From NCBI RefSeq assembly GCF_000330505.1, contig NW_004440189.1, positions 296,609-360,608 of the forward strand: DNA of 64,000 nucleotides. Reading direction: 5' to 3'. The translations under genes and the position numbers were made by a program. Below are positions 1 to 9,301 of the stretch, in pieces. Positions within the stretch are counted from its first letter, which is position 1; each line of letters opens with the position of its first letter. The notes below the pieces were generated by a model. That model was not told where the DNA came from. It was given only the letters and a program-made list of their open reading frames with translations, and made no database searches. The stretch comes from Entamoeba invadens IP1. Its lineage: Eukaryota > Evosea > Mastigamoebida > Endamoebidae.

Positions 1-381
1 ATTCTCGATTTAATATTTGGTTTATCATAATTATGTTTTCATAATATAAGTTTATTGTTTTTTAAATAAATTAAAAGTCATTTGATTTTTTGACAAGTTT
101 AACAAACTTTGAATGAGATTAGAAATTTCTTTGATTAAAATCAAAACTTCAACCATATTTTATAATAATAATCATTGTATTCAATTGTCAATTTCATTAA
201 TGTAACCAAAATGTTTTAATCACATTGATCCAAATGTTAATCACATCAGAACCATATTTTAATCATAAAATATAATATATTTATTTTATAAACTATATTT
301 TTACTTAAAATTATATAACATGTTCAAATAATTTATTAATAAGATTTTATCGATATACATTATAAAGTAACTATATACATT

Positions 382-777
382 ATGGTTACTCTACCTTATT
401 TAAAACTTAGCCTTATACAAGATTTTTCCAAATAAATTGTAATTAATATTAACCATTATTTAGTTTAATAATCCAAATAAAACATTAAAAACTATTTTAT
501 TTTTAAATTATTAAAAATAGTTTTTATTAATTAAAATATATTTAACACTTTAAATAACATTGAACATAATTCAAGTGGTCTAAAAATCGGGAACTCTCGA
601 GTTTATTAAATAAATTTACATTTTTTTAGAGATTGTATTATGTGCATAAACTATAGACAAGCCAAAAAAGGAACATGATTAAATAATGGATTAATATCCC
701 TGTAAAAACAAGCCAAAACAAAAACAAGGGCGTTATTTTAAGTGTTAAAAAAGTTTTGCATAAGGTAGAGTAACCAT
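382..777. mobile_element. Small TIR element (MITE-like), outer of a nested pair
   Basis: The ends are an exact 18-bp inverted repeat: ATGGTTACTCTACCTTAT at 382-399 and its complement at 760-777. After two mismatches the match continues for about seven more bases (AAAACTT). The 396-bp interior is AT-rich and has no usable reading frame, so this looks like a non-autonomous DNA transposon. A clear target-site duplication is not visible, partly because a second element sits at the right end. The superfamily is not assigned. Confidence 0.6.
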
Positions 778-915
778 TAGGCTTCGCACCTGAAAATTTT
801 ATTATTAAAAATTAGTTAATAAAAAAGCTAATAAAACGGGAAAGAAAAATTGCCCCGTTTTATTAGCGTTTTCGATACTAATTTTTGGCAATAATAATCT
901 CGGGTGCAAAGCCTA
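778..915. mobile_element. Foldback MITE with 8-bp target duplication (hAT-like)
   Basis: This 138-bp element is almost entirely an imperfect palindrome. It begins TAGGCTTCGCACC and ends GGGTGCAAAGCCTA, and the arms continue for about 60 bases to a GCTAATAAAACGGG / CCCGTTTTATTAGC core around 825-866. It is flanked by the direct repeat GTAACCAT at 770-777 and 916-923. Eight-base duplications and short TIRs are typical of hAT elements. The left duplication is also the terminus of the neighbouring element (382-777), so this copy inserted into that element's end. Confidence 0.75.
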
Positions 916-1070
916 GTAACCATCCAGTACTTCATACTAATTTATAGCATTGAATTATTGAGTAAAAACCATTAATAAAAATTTAGATAATTGTTAAACA
1001 CAAACAATTATTTAAGTATAATTTTTTATTATAAAACCCTAGTAACTTTATAAACAGTATAAAGCTAAAC

Positions 1071-1694
1071 ATGGGAAGAAACCCATACAACCAGACTGTC
1101 CACAAAGAGCGTAAACAACCAAACGGGTTAAAAGGTACGTTGCAACGCAGAAAAGATTTCATTCACCGTTCTCGCATCAAAAAATTGCAGAATGAAACAA
1201 AAGTATATTTGCAACGACAGGCAACATTAAAAAACCCTGATGAATACAGCTCTAAAATGGACGAATATGTCATAGACCGCAAAAAGCACAGAATGGTTAG
1301 AAGAGACGAGAACGATGCCGAGTCAATAAAAGATCTCGAACACATCTTAATGGTTAAGAAAAACGCACTCCTTCGACTTCAAAAGCGGTTATTATTCCAC
1401 CGAAGCAAAACAATCGTATACAACAAAGCTGGTGTTCCTGAAAAGGTTGAACCGTGCGATTTGATTGATGTCACGCAAATCTACGAAAAAATAGACGTGT
1501 CACATGAGCTCGAGAGAAAAGAGGCTGTCGAGGAACAGATTAAGCTTTTGAAGCAAGACATTAGAAAGACTGAGCAGACACTCTTAAATTCACAAATCAA
1601 AGCTAAAGAAAATGACAAACGAAAGAAGTATGAGGCAAAGACGTTGACTGGTGATATTATAGCTACTGTTTACCAAACACCAAGAAAACGTTAG
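1071..1694 (+). CDS. UTP11: U3 snoRNP / SSU processome protein Utp11
   Basis: The 207-residue protein is basic and mostly helical. Residues about 25-65 (RKDFIHRSRIKKLQNET..LKNPDEYSSKM) match the signature of the Utp11 family, where a KDY-type basic stretch precedes a conserved KNPDEF/Y..KM. Utp11 binds the U3 snoRNP in the nucleolar small-subunit processome and is needed for 18S rRNA maturation. The start is the ATG following an AT-rich leader. The family is usually 230-260 residues, so this copy is slightly short but complete in its conserved part. It is transcribed toward the mu-like gene on the opposite strand. Identification is firm for the N-terminal half; the C-terminal half is generic coiled coil. 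Confidence 0.85.
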   Translation: MGRNPYNQTVHKERKQPNGLKGTLQRRKDFIHRSRIKKLQNETKVYLQRQATLKNPDEYSSKMDEYVIDRKKHRMVRRDENDAESIKDLEHILMVKKNALLRLQKRLLFHRSKTIVYNKAGVPEKVEPCDLIDVTQIYEKIDVSHELERKEAVEEQIKLLKQDIRKTEQTLLNSQIKAKENDKRKKYEAKTLTGDIIATVYQTPRKR

Positions 1695-1793
1695 GGTGGT
1701 TGTATCTATTTTGATTGAGTCGTTTTAAGTGTTAAATTTGGTAAGATATAATAAAAATAGAATATGTACGCAAACAAAAGCGAGAAAGAACAA

Positions 1794-2973
1794 TTACACA
1801 ACTCTTATTGTCCAAGAGCCTTGTTTTGTGGCTTGCTTAAGATAAACCGGTGTTTCCTTTCTCTCCGGAGATAGGCGAATGATTTGGGTCCCAGACACAA
1901 TTGTCTTTTCTGCTTCAAATTCAACCGTCACAAAAGGGAAATCAGAAACACACGGAACCACACCATCTTGGTATGAGAACTTCAAAGAACCCGTCCCAAT
2001 AACGGAATAGCGCACTTTGTCGTGATAACTGAGAAGATCCAAAACCCCATTTCCATCAATGGTCCTCACGGTTGTGATATGGCTTGGTCGATGGAATATC
2101 AAATAGCACTTTCCGATTACACGTTGTGTTACTGATACAACAAATTTGATGTAATTTTCGTTTTTCTCGACTTTCATCTGGATCAAAAATGGTGGGTTTA
2201 CTTCTTTGTGCATTTTGTATGAGAGTACACGAGTAGTTCCGAACAAGAGTGGGATCGATACAAAACCATTCTGTGGTTTTGTTCCATAAAAAACTACATC
2301 TTCCGGGTGTTTTAACACGAAGTTGAATTGTTGTGGTACAGAGCTTTTAATGTTTATAATACCAGAAATGTTCCCATTGCTGCTGAGTGTTTCAATGTGT
2401 TCGACAAAAATTCCATCATTCTCATTTCCACTAAACATTTGAGACAATGAAAAAGTGGAGACTAACGGGGAGACAATGTGGTACGGTTTAAGGGATATCT
2501 TTTTTGTCAATTCGTCGATAATCTCACTTACTCGAATAAGGTTTGTTCGTATTTCGTTTTCGTTCGTCCCGTTGCATAGATCTCCAATGGCTGTTGCTAT
2601 TTGTTGCAGCAAAGAGATGCAGATGGCAACGGAGTAGTTTTTTTCTGTGAATGTCAAGAAGTGCAGTCCGTTTCTGATGTACCTCACAAACAGCACATCA
2701 TTTGATATAACAAAATTGTCTCTTTCGTTGTTTAGCAAATTCTGTACGTAAAAATCGATGCACTTAAGATACTTTTGTTCTACACATTAATTTTTGAAAA
2801 TTCCTCGCCATTAAGCCTTAAATGTTGTTTCGTTCCGAGTTTCAGAGAACGTTAAGTTGAGATTGAGCAAAAAAAGTGATGATCATATCTCAACTTCTCA
2901 AACTACACAACGTAAGAATTAAAACAGTGGAACGAAAATGCATTTAACAAACGGATAGATTGAAAAAGGACAT
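1794..2973 (-). CDS. Adaptor-complex medium (mu) chain-like protein, short
   Basis: The main exon (1794-2741) has the mu-chain order. A longin-like segment (FVRYIRNGLHFLTF..LLQQIATAIGDLCNG..LIRVSEIIDEL) is followed by a beta-rich region resembling a mu homology domain. Mu chains select cargo in AP clathrin or coat adaptors on Golgi and endosomes. A first ATG for this frame is absent, so an upstream exon is needed. The best fit is a 21-base exon at 2953-2973 (MSFFNLS) with a GTTTGT donor and an acceptor TACAG at 2742-2744. An alternative exon at 2851-2886 (MIITFFAQSQLN) lacks the usual donor. At about 322 residues it is well below the usual 410-450, and the AP class cannot be assigned. The COPI zeta gene diverges from it about 80 bp away. 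Confidence 0.65.
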
Positions 2974-3053
2974 CACCTGAGGTGTTCAAAATCACAACGC
3001 TTTCCATCAAAATCACCTTTCTGATTTTTCAGATCTCCCAAACTGAAAAATCA

Positions 3054-3584
3054 ATGACCAGCCCAACAATTAAGGCACTCCTCATTACGGACCTCGATGG
3101 AAAGCGCCTGTACAGTAAGTTCTACGACAAAAATCCGTCCGTCCCTTTAGCAAAACAGATTGACATTGAAGAGCGCATATCAAAATCCGTCGGGATGAAA
3201 GGGAACAGCGAACTGTTTTTGTTAGACAAATACGTTGTGATATACAATACCGTCTCGGACCTGATAATCGCGGCACTTACAGACCCCAACGAAAACGAAT
3301 TATTTGTGAACACGGGACTGAGTTGCATTGTCGATGCGTTCAACATCATATTTAAAAAGGGATTTGATAAGAAAGTTGCCCTCGAGTTTTACGATAAAGT
3401 GGCAATCACCATCGACGAAGTCATTGACGACGGAATCATTCTTGAAGTCGACCCAGAAGCTGTCGCAAATCGGGTTAATTTCAAAAATGTTGAGGGAAGC
3501 GAATCGAGTTTTGCTGACGTAAGTCTCAGTGGAGCACTCAGTTATGGAAAAGGTTATTTACTCGGGCTTTGGAGGGGAAAGTAA
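3054..3584 (+). CDS. Coatomer (COPI) zeta subunit
   Basis: The 176-residue protein starts MTSPTIKALLITDLDGKRLYSKFY, which is the zeta-COP longin-fold N-terminus. Further conserved blocks are ELFLLDKYVVIYNTVSDLIIAAL and the LDEVIDDGIILEVDP-type end (here TIDEVIDDGIILEVDPEAVANRV). Zeta-COP sits in the F-subcomplex of the COPI coat that carries retrograde Golgi-to-ER traffic, and is the counterpart of AP sigma chains. The length matches the family (about 177). The open frame extends 24 codons upstream only through a GTG, so the ATG at 3054 is preferred. It is divergent from the mu-like gene. Confidence 0.93.
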   Translation: MTSPTIKALLITDLDGKRLYSKFYDKNPSVPLAKQIDIEERISKSVGMKGNSELFLLDKYVVIYNTVSDLIIAALTDPNENELFVNTGLSCIVDAFNIIFKKGFDKKVALEFYDKVAITIDEVIDDGIILEVDPEAVANRVNFKNVEGSESSFADVSLSGALSYGKGYLLGLWRGK

Positions 3585-4080
3585 GAGTCTTATTCCAATT
3601 TTTACTCAGCAGTTCTTTAGTTTATTTAATGGTTTTCGTTTAAATTTATATTAGATTATATTAGCTTCACTTTTTTTGTAGTTCGTTGTTTTATTTGTGT
3701 TATATATAACATTTTCGTTTTTTGGATAGAATTAATTAATGAGTTGTATAAATAATTAATAATATCTATTTAATTAATTATTTATTAAATATTTTTATTA
3801 TTTCAAATTATTATTCAAAATAGTTAATAAATAATTCTTTTATGACTTAACTTACTTATTATAATTAATAATGAATTAATTATTAATTAAGAAAATGAAT
3901 TAATTAAAAAATATGATATTTTTAATTATAAAAAATAAAAAGATGGTAATAACATGAAACAAATGTCCAACACTAAAAATACTAAGAAAGAAAATAATAA
4001 AAAAAACTAAAGAACGAAAATCAAAGAACATATAAAAAAGAAAAAACAAAAAAGAACTTGAAAATACGTATTATTTTGGA
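3585..4080. other. AT-rich intergenic stretch, nothing recognised
   Basis: About 500 bases of extremely AT-rich sequence rich in TTAATTAA-type words separate two + strand genes. No convincing small gene, TIR or structured RNA was seen. It must hold the 3' end of the COPI zeta mRNA and the promoter of the next gene. Confidence 0.6.
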
Positions 4081-5910
4081 ATGGTAAAAATCAACATACT
4101 TGTAGTGTTGCTTTTTGGAGTTCTTTGCCTTGGGAAAAATGCCGTTATTGCTCTGGACCCCGAGACATCGAAACACGTAGAGAAAGTAGTCGAGAAAGAG
4201 ATGCAAAAAGCGTATGCCGACAGTTTCCGTACGACGCCGAAGGTGTTTGGGAATCGCACACAAGAGGAATTGATTCACAAACAGTTGCAACGGAACAGGA
4301 CCAAAGTGACGAAAAAGGCCGTATTGAATATCACTGCGGAGATTTTAAAAGTCGAGACCAAGATAGCGGAATTGAACCAAAAGCAAAGCGAGTTGAATCG
4401 AACAATTGAATTTTCAAAGACACGGTCATCCGTAGAGAAGAGCGGGATCACCGCCACCCTGAAAACCAAAATCGAAGAGTACAACAATAACACTAAATTG
4501 ATGAATGAACTTTCGGAGAAGAAAAGTAAATTGAACGACTTGCGTGTTGAATATGTGAGAACACTCGAAGAGGCTAAAACAAATATCGAGACGATGGCTG
4601 AAGAGATGAGAACACGGAGAAGACTTGTGAATGACTTGGAACGTAAAAATAGACGAAAACAAGAGACACAAAAAGCTGTTGAAGAAGTCCGAAAGGTCGA
4701 GTATAAGAAGTTGGTCACCAGAATTAAAGAACTTGAAAATACTAAGGACGAAATTAGAAGACTTCAAACGGGAGAGGAAATGAAACTTTTGGCACTAAGA
4801 AAGAGGGAAGCAAAGATCAGAGAGATTAATAGAAGAAAGAGACTGATACTTGCAGAACAACTGAAGGCCGCGAAGATCACTCGGAACGCGGAGATGATTA
4901 CAATGATATACAAACAACTTGCGGAACTGAAGACGCACAAATTAAGTCAAATATCGTGTGCAAGAAAAGCGTTTGAAGACTACAAAGAGAAGAAGAGGAT
5001 CGAATTGTTGAAGAAAAAGGAGAAGATCATCGACAAAAAATTGTTGGCGGAGCTTGTCGAGAAGAAAGGGAAATATCTCCTTGACACAAGACGTGTTGTC
5101 CAAGAGGAAATTGATAAGTTGAGACTTGAGAAAGAACTGTTTGACCACGAAAGAGTTGTCGAAGGGAAGAAATTGGCCGCCCTCATGAAGATACAGAAAA
5201 AGGAAATTGAAGAAGCGAAAAGGCGGGTTGCGTTTAAGAAGGTCATGTACTCGAAGAAAAGAGAAGAATTGTTGAGACAACAAATGCGAACGATGTGGAA
5301 GAAGGAAGACCAATACGAGAACGAAATGAAACGAAAAATCTTGAGTCAAGCCGTCAAATCAAGTAAGAAAATGATCACAAAACAACAAATGTTGAACGAC
5401 AAACTCAAGATCTTGGATAATTCCGTTCAACTCAAAAAGAAAATCTTGAAGTTACAGTCACAAGACGCAAATTTGCAAACTGTGAAAGAACGCATTGAGA
5501 TCCAAAAGTTGAAGGATGAGTTCTACAAATTGTCTGCATTGAAGGAAAAGCAAAAGATGCAATTGAAAGCTTCACAAGAGTTTTTGAAACACAACACTCA
5601 TCTTGATGATTTGGATGAAGTCGAGCAGAAGGCTAATATTGCTATGGTCACTAACATCTTGAAGAGAAAAGGTGTTCAGAAGAGTGTGATCAAAGAATCC
5701 AAATTGAATGCTAAAGAAGCTTTAAAAGACTTTAAAGACAAGTTGCAGAAGGAGTATATGCTCAAGAAGAAGGTCCTTTATTTGAAGAGATGCTTGAGAG
5801 CTCGAATTGCAGTCAATGACGAAATTAAGAAGAAACAAATTGAAAATAAGTTGAAGGAGATGATCCGTAAAGCAGTTGTTGCCAGAATCCAAACCGCCTC
5901 ATCGACATGA
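4081..5910 (+). CDS. Secreted or ER-lumen coiled-coil protein, function unknown
   Basis: The 609-residue protein begins with a clear signal peptide (MVKINILVVLLFGVLCLG, cleavage near residue 20-25). Essentially all the rest is highly charged Lys/Glu/Arg heptad-rich helix. There is no second hydrophobic segment, so it should be soluble in the secretory pathway or secreted. N-glycosylation sequons cluster in the N-terminal quarter (NRT several times, NIT, NNT). Cysteine is almost absent from the mature part. The family is not recognised; lumenal structural or golgin/myosin-tail-like composition is only analogy. It could be a cyst-wall, granule or surface protein, but nothing in the sequence decides this. 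Confidence 0.7.
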   Translation: MVKINILVVLLFGVLCLGKNAVIALDPETSKHVEKVVEKEMQKAYADSFRTTPKVFGNRTQEELIHKQLQRNRTKVTKKAVLNITAEILKVETKIAELNQKQSELNRTIEFSKTRSSVEKSGITATLKTKIEEYNNNTKLMNELSEKKSKLNDLRVEYVRTLEEAKTNIETMAEEMRTRRRLVNDLERKNRRKQETQKAVEEVRKVEYKKLVTRIKELENTKDEIRRLQTGEEMKLLALRKREAKIREINRRKRLILAEQLKAAKITRNAEMITMIYKQLAELKTHKLSQISCARKAFEDYKEKKRIELLKKKEKIIDKKLLAELVEKKGKYLLDTRRVVQEEIDKLRLEKELFDHERVVEGKKLAALMKIQKKEIEEAKRRVAFKKVMYSKKREELLRQQMRTMWKKEDQYENEMKRKILSQAVKSSKKMITKQQMLNDKLKILDNSVQLKKKILKLQSQDANLQTVKERIEIQKLKDEFYKLSALKEKQKMQLKASQEFLKHNTHLDDLDEVEQKANIAMVTNILKRKGVQKSVIKESKLNAKEALKDFKDKLQKEYMLKKKVLYLKRCLRARIAVNDEIKKKQIENKLKEMIRKAVVARIQTASST

Positions 5911-6001
5911 ACATTGAATAACTAATGGGTATGACATTTTCTATTTTTATTAGTTATTTACCATTAAATGATAGTTCAAGAGATAACAACTGAATTAACG
6001 T

Positions 6002-8371
6002 CTAATCAGTGAGTGCACAGACCAACTCGTCGGTGGAAAAATGATTGAGGGAGTACGCTACCACTTTTTGGTTGATTTCTTGAGGAAGACGTTTGATGGT
6101 GGAGACAATGAAGTCTTTCCATTCGCCACGCTTTTGTTGGTCCTTTTCATTTGAGTAAGAATCGACAAAGGAATTTAACACGGGGGAGATGTCAGTGAGT
6201 ATTGTGTATTTAGTCAATGATTTCTTAAGTGATGGATAACACTTTGAAATGTTTGACACGTTTTTGTAGAGCAAAAGTGTTTGAGTGATGAAATTGTTTT
6301 CTAAAGAAGTTACTTGGCAGACGTTAAGAGTGTTGAGTAATATTAAGTACATGTCTTCATTTATATTTGGTGTATTACACAGCTTTTCAAGTACATTTAT
6401 AGAGTCTTTTGTGGGGGTTACATCATTTGGTAACATTTCGATTAAGGAAGCGATTGCGAAGTGTTGTCTTTGTGTTGTTTGAATAGTAGTCATCTTGAGT
6501 AAACACTCAAGAACCCAACTCTTCCCTTCATTATTCGAACACAAAAACTGAATCATGTTCTTCACATATTTGAATGAATGTTTGCCTTCTATAGTCTCTA
6601 CAATTGACTTTGGTAGTCCATATTTTTTTAACGCGGAAATTGTAGTCATGTTCTCCTCTTTATTTGCATCAAACTTCATATTTTCATAATCAGTAAATTT
6701 GGAGGGATCTCCTCCATACCATAATACCATCAAAATCCACGTCTCAGTATGCATCTTTTCAAGATCTTTATACAACAAATCGTCACTCCACATGGGAAGT
6801 AAATGACTCAAAAACTCCTCATTCTTCTCTTCTTCACTCTCTTTACAGACTTTCTCGACACTCTTCTTATAGAACAAGACAGAGGCGGACAAGGAGTTGG
6901 ACTGACTCCCATAGCTGTCTTCTTTAATACGTCGTTCATTGTATTCCACTACTATTTTGTCGTTACACTTCCACCACCTGCCATTGTCTCCTTTAATGAT
7001 TGACGTATAATGCCCCGCATTGACATTACCACTGTGTAAGATGATTCCACTCAGTTCCATATTCTCGTTGTTCCAATTGAGTGCCAATGGAAACTCAAAG
7101 TACTTATTCAACTTATAGTTGATTCCTCCTTCACTTGTTTTATTGTGGTTGATACCTATGATTAAAACTTCAGGAGTCGAAAAGGTAAGTGTCTTTGTAT
7201 GTTCAGTCCTTTCTTTACAATTTTGACACTCGACGCCACTCACAGACTCTTCTTCTGTCATCTTAAGAAGTGCATCTTCGAATGTGTCACTGTGGACACA
7301 ATCAATTCGAATTGATGAAGAATTCTCAGACGAAGTTCTCGACGTTCCACATTTTGTACATTTCAAAGTGCTGTTGATAATGATCTGATAACTCTTCACG
7401 TCACTTGCATTCTCTTCACGAATGGACTCAAGTAGGTTGGTGAGGAAAAGATATGAGTCGTCTTGTATGCCCGTCTCAATACTTTTTCCATCACCTAAGA
7501 CATTTTGAATGACATCTTTTGTGGTCACATAACTTTCTTCGTGATTCATGCGTTCAAATAACGTTTTTAAAACAGCGTGAGACCCTTTCGAGTCACTTTT
7601 TAATACCCATTCTCTAAAGTCTTTATTCGCGTGGAGTTGTTGTATTGCAGAGTTGATGTAACACGTCGCACCACAATTCTCCATTCCACAAAATTCATGT
7701 TTCGTTCTTTTCTTCTCAAAGATACTCTTCGCGCAGTCAATTTCGATCTTTTTCAAATTGTTGAGTAAGTTTGTTAGTATACCATTTTTCTCTTTAAGTT
7801 GGTCTAAAAGAAGGTGCAGAGTCTTTCTTAAGTCTTTGAATTGTAATGGATCTTTTCCTATTAATGGACTGAATATATCATCCGAGTCTTTCAGAATGAG
7901 TTTTTCAATTTCTGGCTTCGATGATATCGCGTGGATAAGGATTTGGTAACACTCATATAAGACCGCATCTGTGTCATCTAGGGTATCTCGTTTAAGATGG
8001 TGCTTGATCACATCAATTGTTCTTGAAATAATGACTTCCAAAAATCCATTAGGAAGCGTTTGGAAAGGTGCGTATATCACCAAATATCTCACGAAGTTGA
8101 AATATGGAATTTTTGTCGTGTCAGTCAACTTAATGTAATGTGGAAAGGCGTAATATCCCAACACAGGGTTCTCAAATATGAATTGAATAATCTTTTCGAA
8201 TAAAACATACCCATTATTAGATAGCAAATGTTCGTCCAGTGTTTTAATAAACTTGAATGCGTCTTCTTTTGTTTCGACTTTCTTTGTAATGTCTGGTGAA
8301 GGGGGATATAGTGGTTTGTACAACAGCGTTTTCTCCGTTTTCTCTTGTGGTTTCTCTTCTATTGATGTCAT
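6002..8371 (-). CDS. Ubiquitin carboxyl-terminal hydrolase (USP, peptidase C19)
   Basis: The 789-residue protein has a USP catalytic core at about residues 228-500. The Cys box is GMENCGATCYINSAIQQL (nucleophile near residue 233). A zinc-binding pair of CxxC knuckles lies near 340 (CTKC) and 385 (CQNC). The His box is SGNVNAGHYTSIIKGDNGRWWKCND (His near 453). These are the residues of an active cysteine deubiquitinase that removes ubiquitin from substrates. About 220 residues before and 290 after the core are helical and not recognised. Large flanks around a compact core recall the USP9X/USP34 class, but this is only a resemblance. It starts at the ATG at 8371 and reads opposite to the secreted coiled-coil gene. 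Confidence 0.9.
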   Translation of the reverse strand: MTSIEEKPQEKTEKTLLYKPLYPPSPDITKKVETKEDAFKFIKTLDEHLLSNNGYVLFEKIIQFIFENPVLGYYAFPHYIKLTDTTKIPYFNFVRYLVIYAPFQTLPNGFLEVIISRTIDVIKHHLKRDTLDDTDAVLYECYQILIHAISSKPEIEKLILKDSDDIFSPLIGKDPLQFKDLRKTLHLLLDQLKEKNGILTNLLNNLKKIEIDCAKSIFEKKRTKHEFCGMENCGATCYINSAIQQLHANKDFREWVLKSDSKGSHAVLKTLFERMNHEESYVTTKDVIQNVLGDGKSIETGIQDDSYLFLTNLLESIREENASDVKSYQIIINSTLKCTKCGTSRTSSENSSSIRIDCVHSDTFEDALLKMTEEESVSGVECQNCKERTEHTKTLTFSTPEVLIIGINHNKTSEGGINYKLNKYFEFPLALNWNNENMELSGIILHSGNVNAGHYTSIIKGDNGRWWKCNDKIVVEYNERRIKEDSYGSQSNSLSASVLFYKKSVEKVCKESEEEKNEEFLSHLLPMWSDDLLYKDLEKMHTETWILMVLWYGGDPSKFTDYENMKFDANKEENMTTISALKKYGLPKSIVETIEGKHSFKYVKNMIQFLCSNNEGKSWVLECLLKMTTIQTTQRQHFAIASLIEMLPNDVTPTKDSINVLEKLCNTPNINEDMYLILLNTLNVCQVTSLENNFITQTLLLYKNVSNISKCYPSLKKSLTKYTILTDISPVLNSFVDSYSNEKDQQKRGEWKDFIVSTIKRLPQEINQKVVAYSLNHFSTDELVCALTD

Positions 8372-8591
8372 TAACTTTTAAGTTGTTCTACAAGCTTCAT
8401 TCTTCTTTAATAACCACAGTAATAACAAATATACTATTAAATATTAATTTATTTTCAGTACAACATTATTACTAAAATTAACAACAGTATTAATAACAGT
8501 ATGATAAAAACAAAAAATGGTATTAATAATGTTATTTGATTGTTTTTAAAAATGTTATTAAAATGTTATATCATTTTAAGACATTTACAAA

Positions 8592-8596
8592 GAACT
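8592..8596 (+). promoter_or_regulatory. GAACT core-promoter element
   Basis: GAACT within AAAGAACTGAG lies 13 bases before the ATG at 8610. It matches the GAAC element known from Entamoeba core promoters, and it supports using the upstream ATG of the split gene that follows. Confidence 0.45.
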
Positions 8597-8609
8597 GAGA
8601 AAAAGAGAA

Positions 8610-9106
8610 ATGGGTGAATTAAACAAAGCTGTTGAAGTGATTAAAGCAATGGAAGTGGAATACGGGAAGATAACCATTGAGTTTGTTTTGTGTAAAAACG
8701 ACGATATATGGCACAACTGACAAAAAGGGTTTTAGCTGCGGTGAAAGACTCAAACGAAATTCAAAGCCGATTGGCTATTTGTTTACAACGAACTCAACGA
8801 ATCATCGACGGCGTCACAGCACTACACTCAAAGCAACTGTACATCAACCAACGAAACAAACAAATCAAAGCCCAACAACAAAAAGTGAGGGAGGCACTTG
8901 TTGCGTTCAGAACACATTTGACACCTCAAGAAGTCGAACACGTGAAAAAGCTTGAAGAGCTATCTAAACAACTTGAGGAGTTTGCAAAGGCAAACACTGT
9001 CGATGTCAATGTCTCTGTTGATATCGAAGAAAGGTATCTTATTGAATTGAAAGCGTCCCTCAAAACACAAAGGGATTTCATTATTCAACTCCAGACGAAG
9101 GCTTGA
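8610..9106 (+). CDS. Small coiled-coil protein, two exons, unknown
   Basis: The proposed exons are 8610-8680 and 8728-9106, joined across a 47-base intron (donor GTTTGT, acceptor AAAAAG preceded by CTGAC). This gives 149 residues starting MGELNKAVEVIKAMEVEYGK. The simpler alternative is a 132-residue frame from the ATG at 8708, which lies inside that intron. A GAACT element just before 8610 and the standard intron size favour the spliced form. The protein is almost wholly helical (QLYINQRNKQIKAQQQKVREAL; LEELSKQLEEFAKA) with no signal, membrane segment or known motif. It resembles small tethering, kinetochore or prefoldin-like subunits in composition only. Confidence 0.55.
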
Positions 9107-9301
9107 CTGATTGTTTTCTTTTACTTTTTACTTGTTTTAATTATATTATATTTTATAATTCAGAGAACTATAATATTATTTGTTGATCTGTTTTAAAATT
9201 TAATATAATAATTCTATATTATAAAATACATTATTCATATTATAAGTAGTAATAACACTTATTACGTGGGATTTAAACATAAAGTATTAAAAAAGACCAA
9301 T

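Noticed and set aside
8677..8955. 92-codon frame SCGERLKRNSKPIGYLF... overlapping the small coiled-coil gene
   Set aside because: It would result from using the nearer TAG acceptor, but it gives a low-complexity Thr/Arg/Gln sequence with no heptads; the other frame is clean coiled coil.
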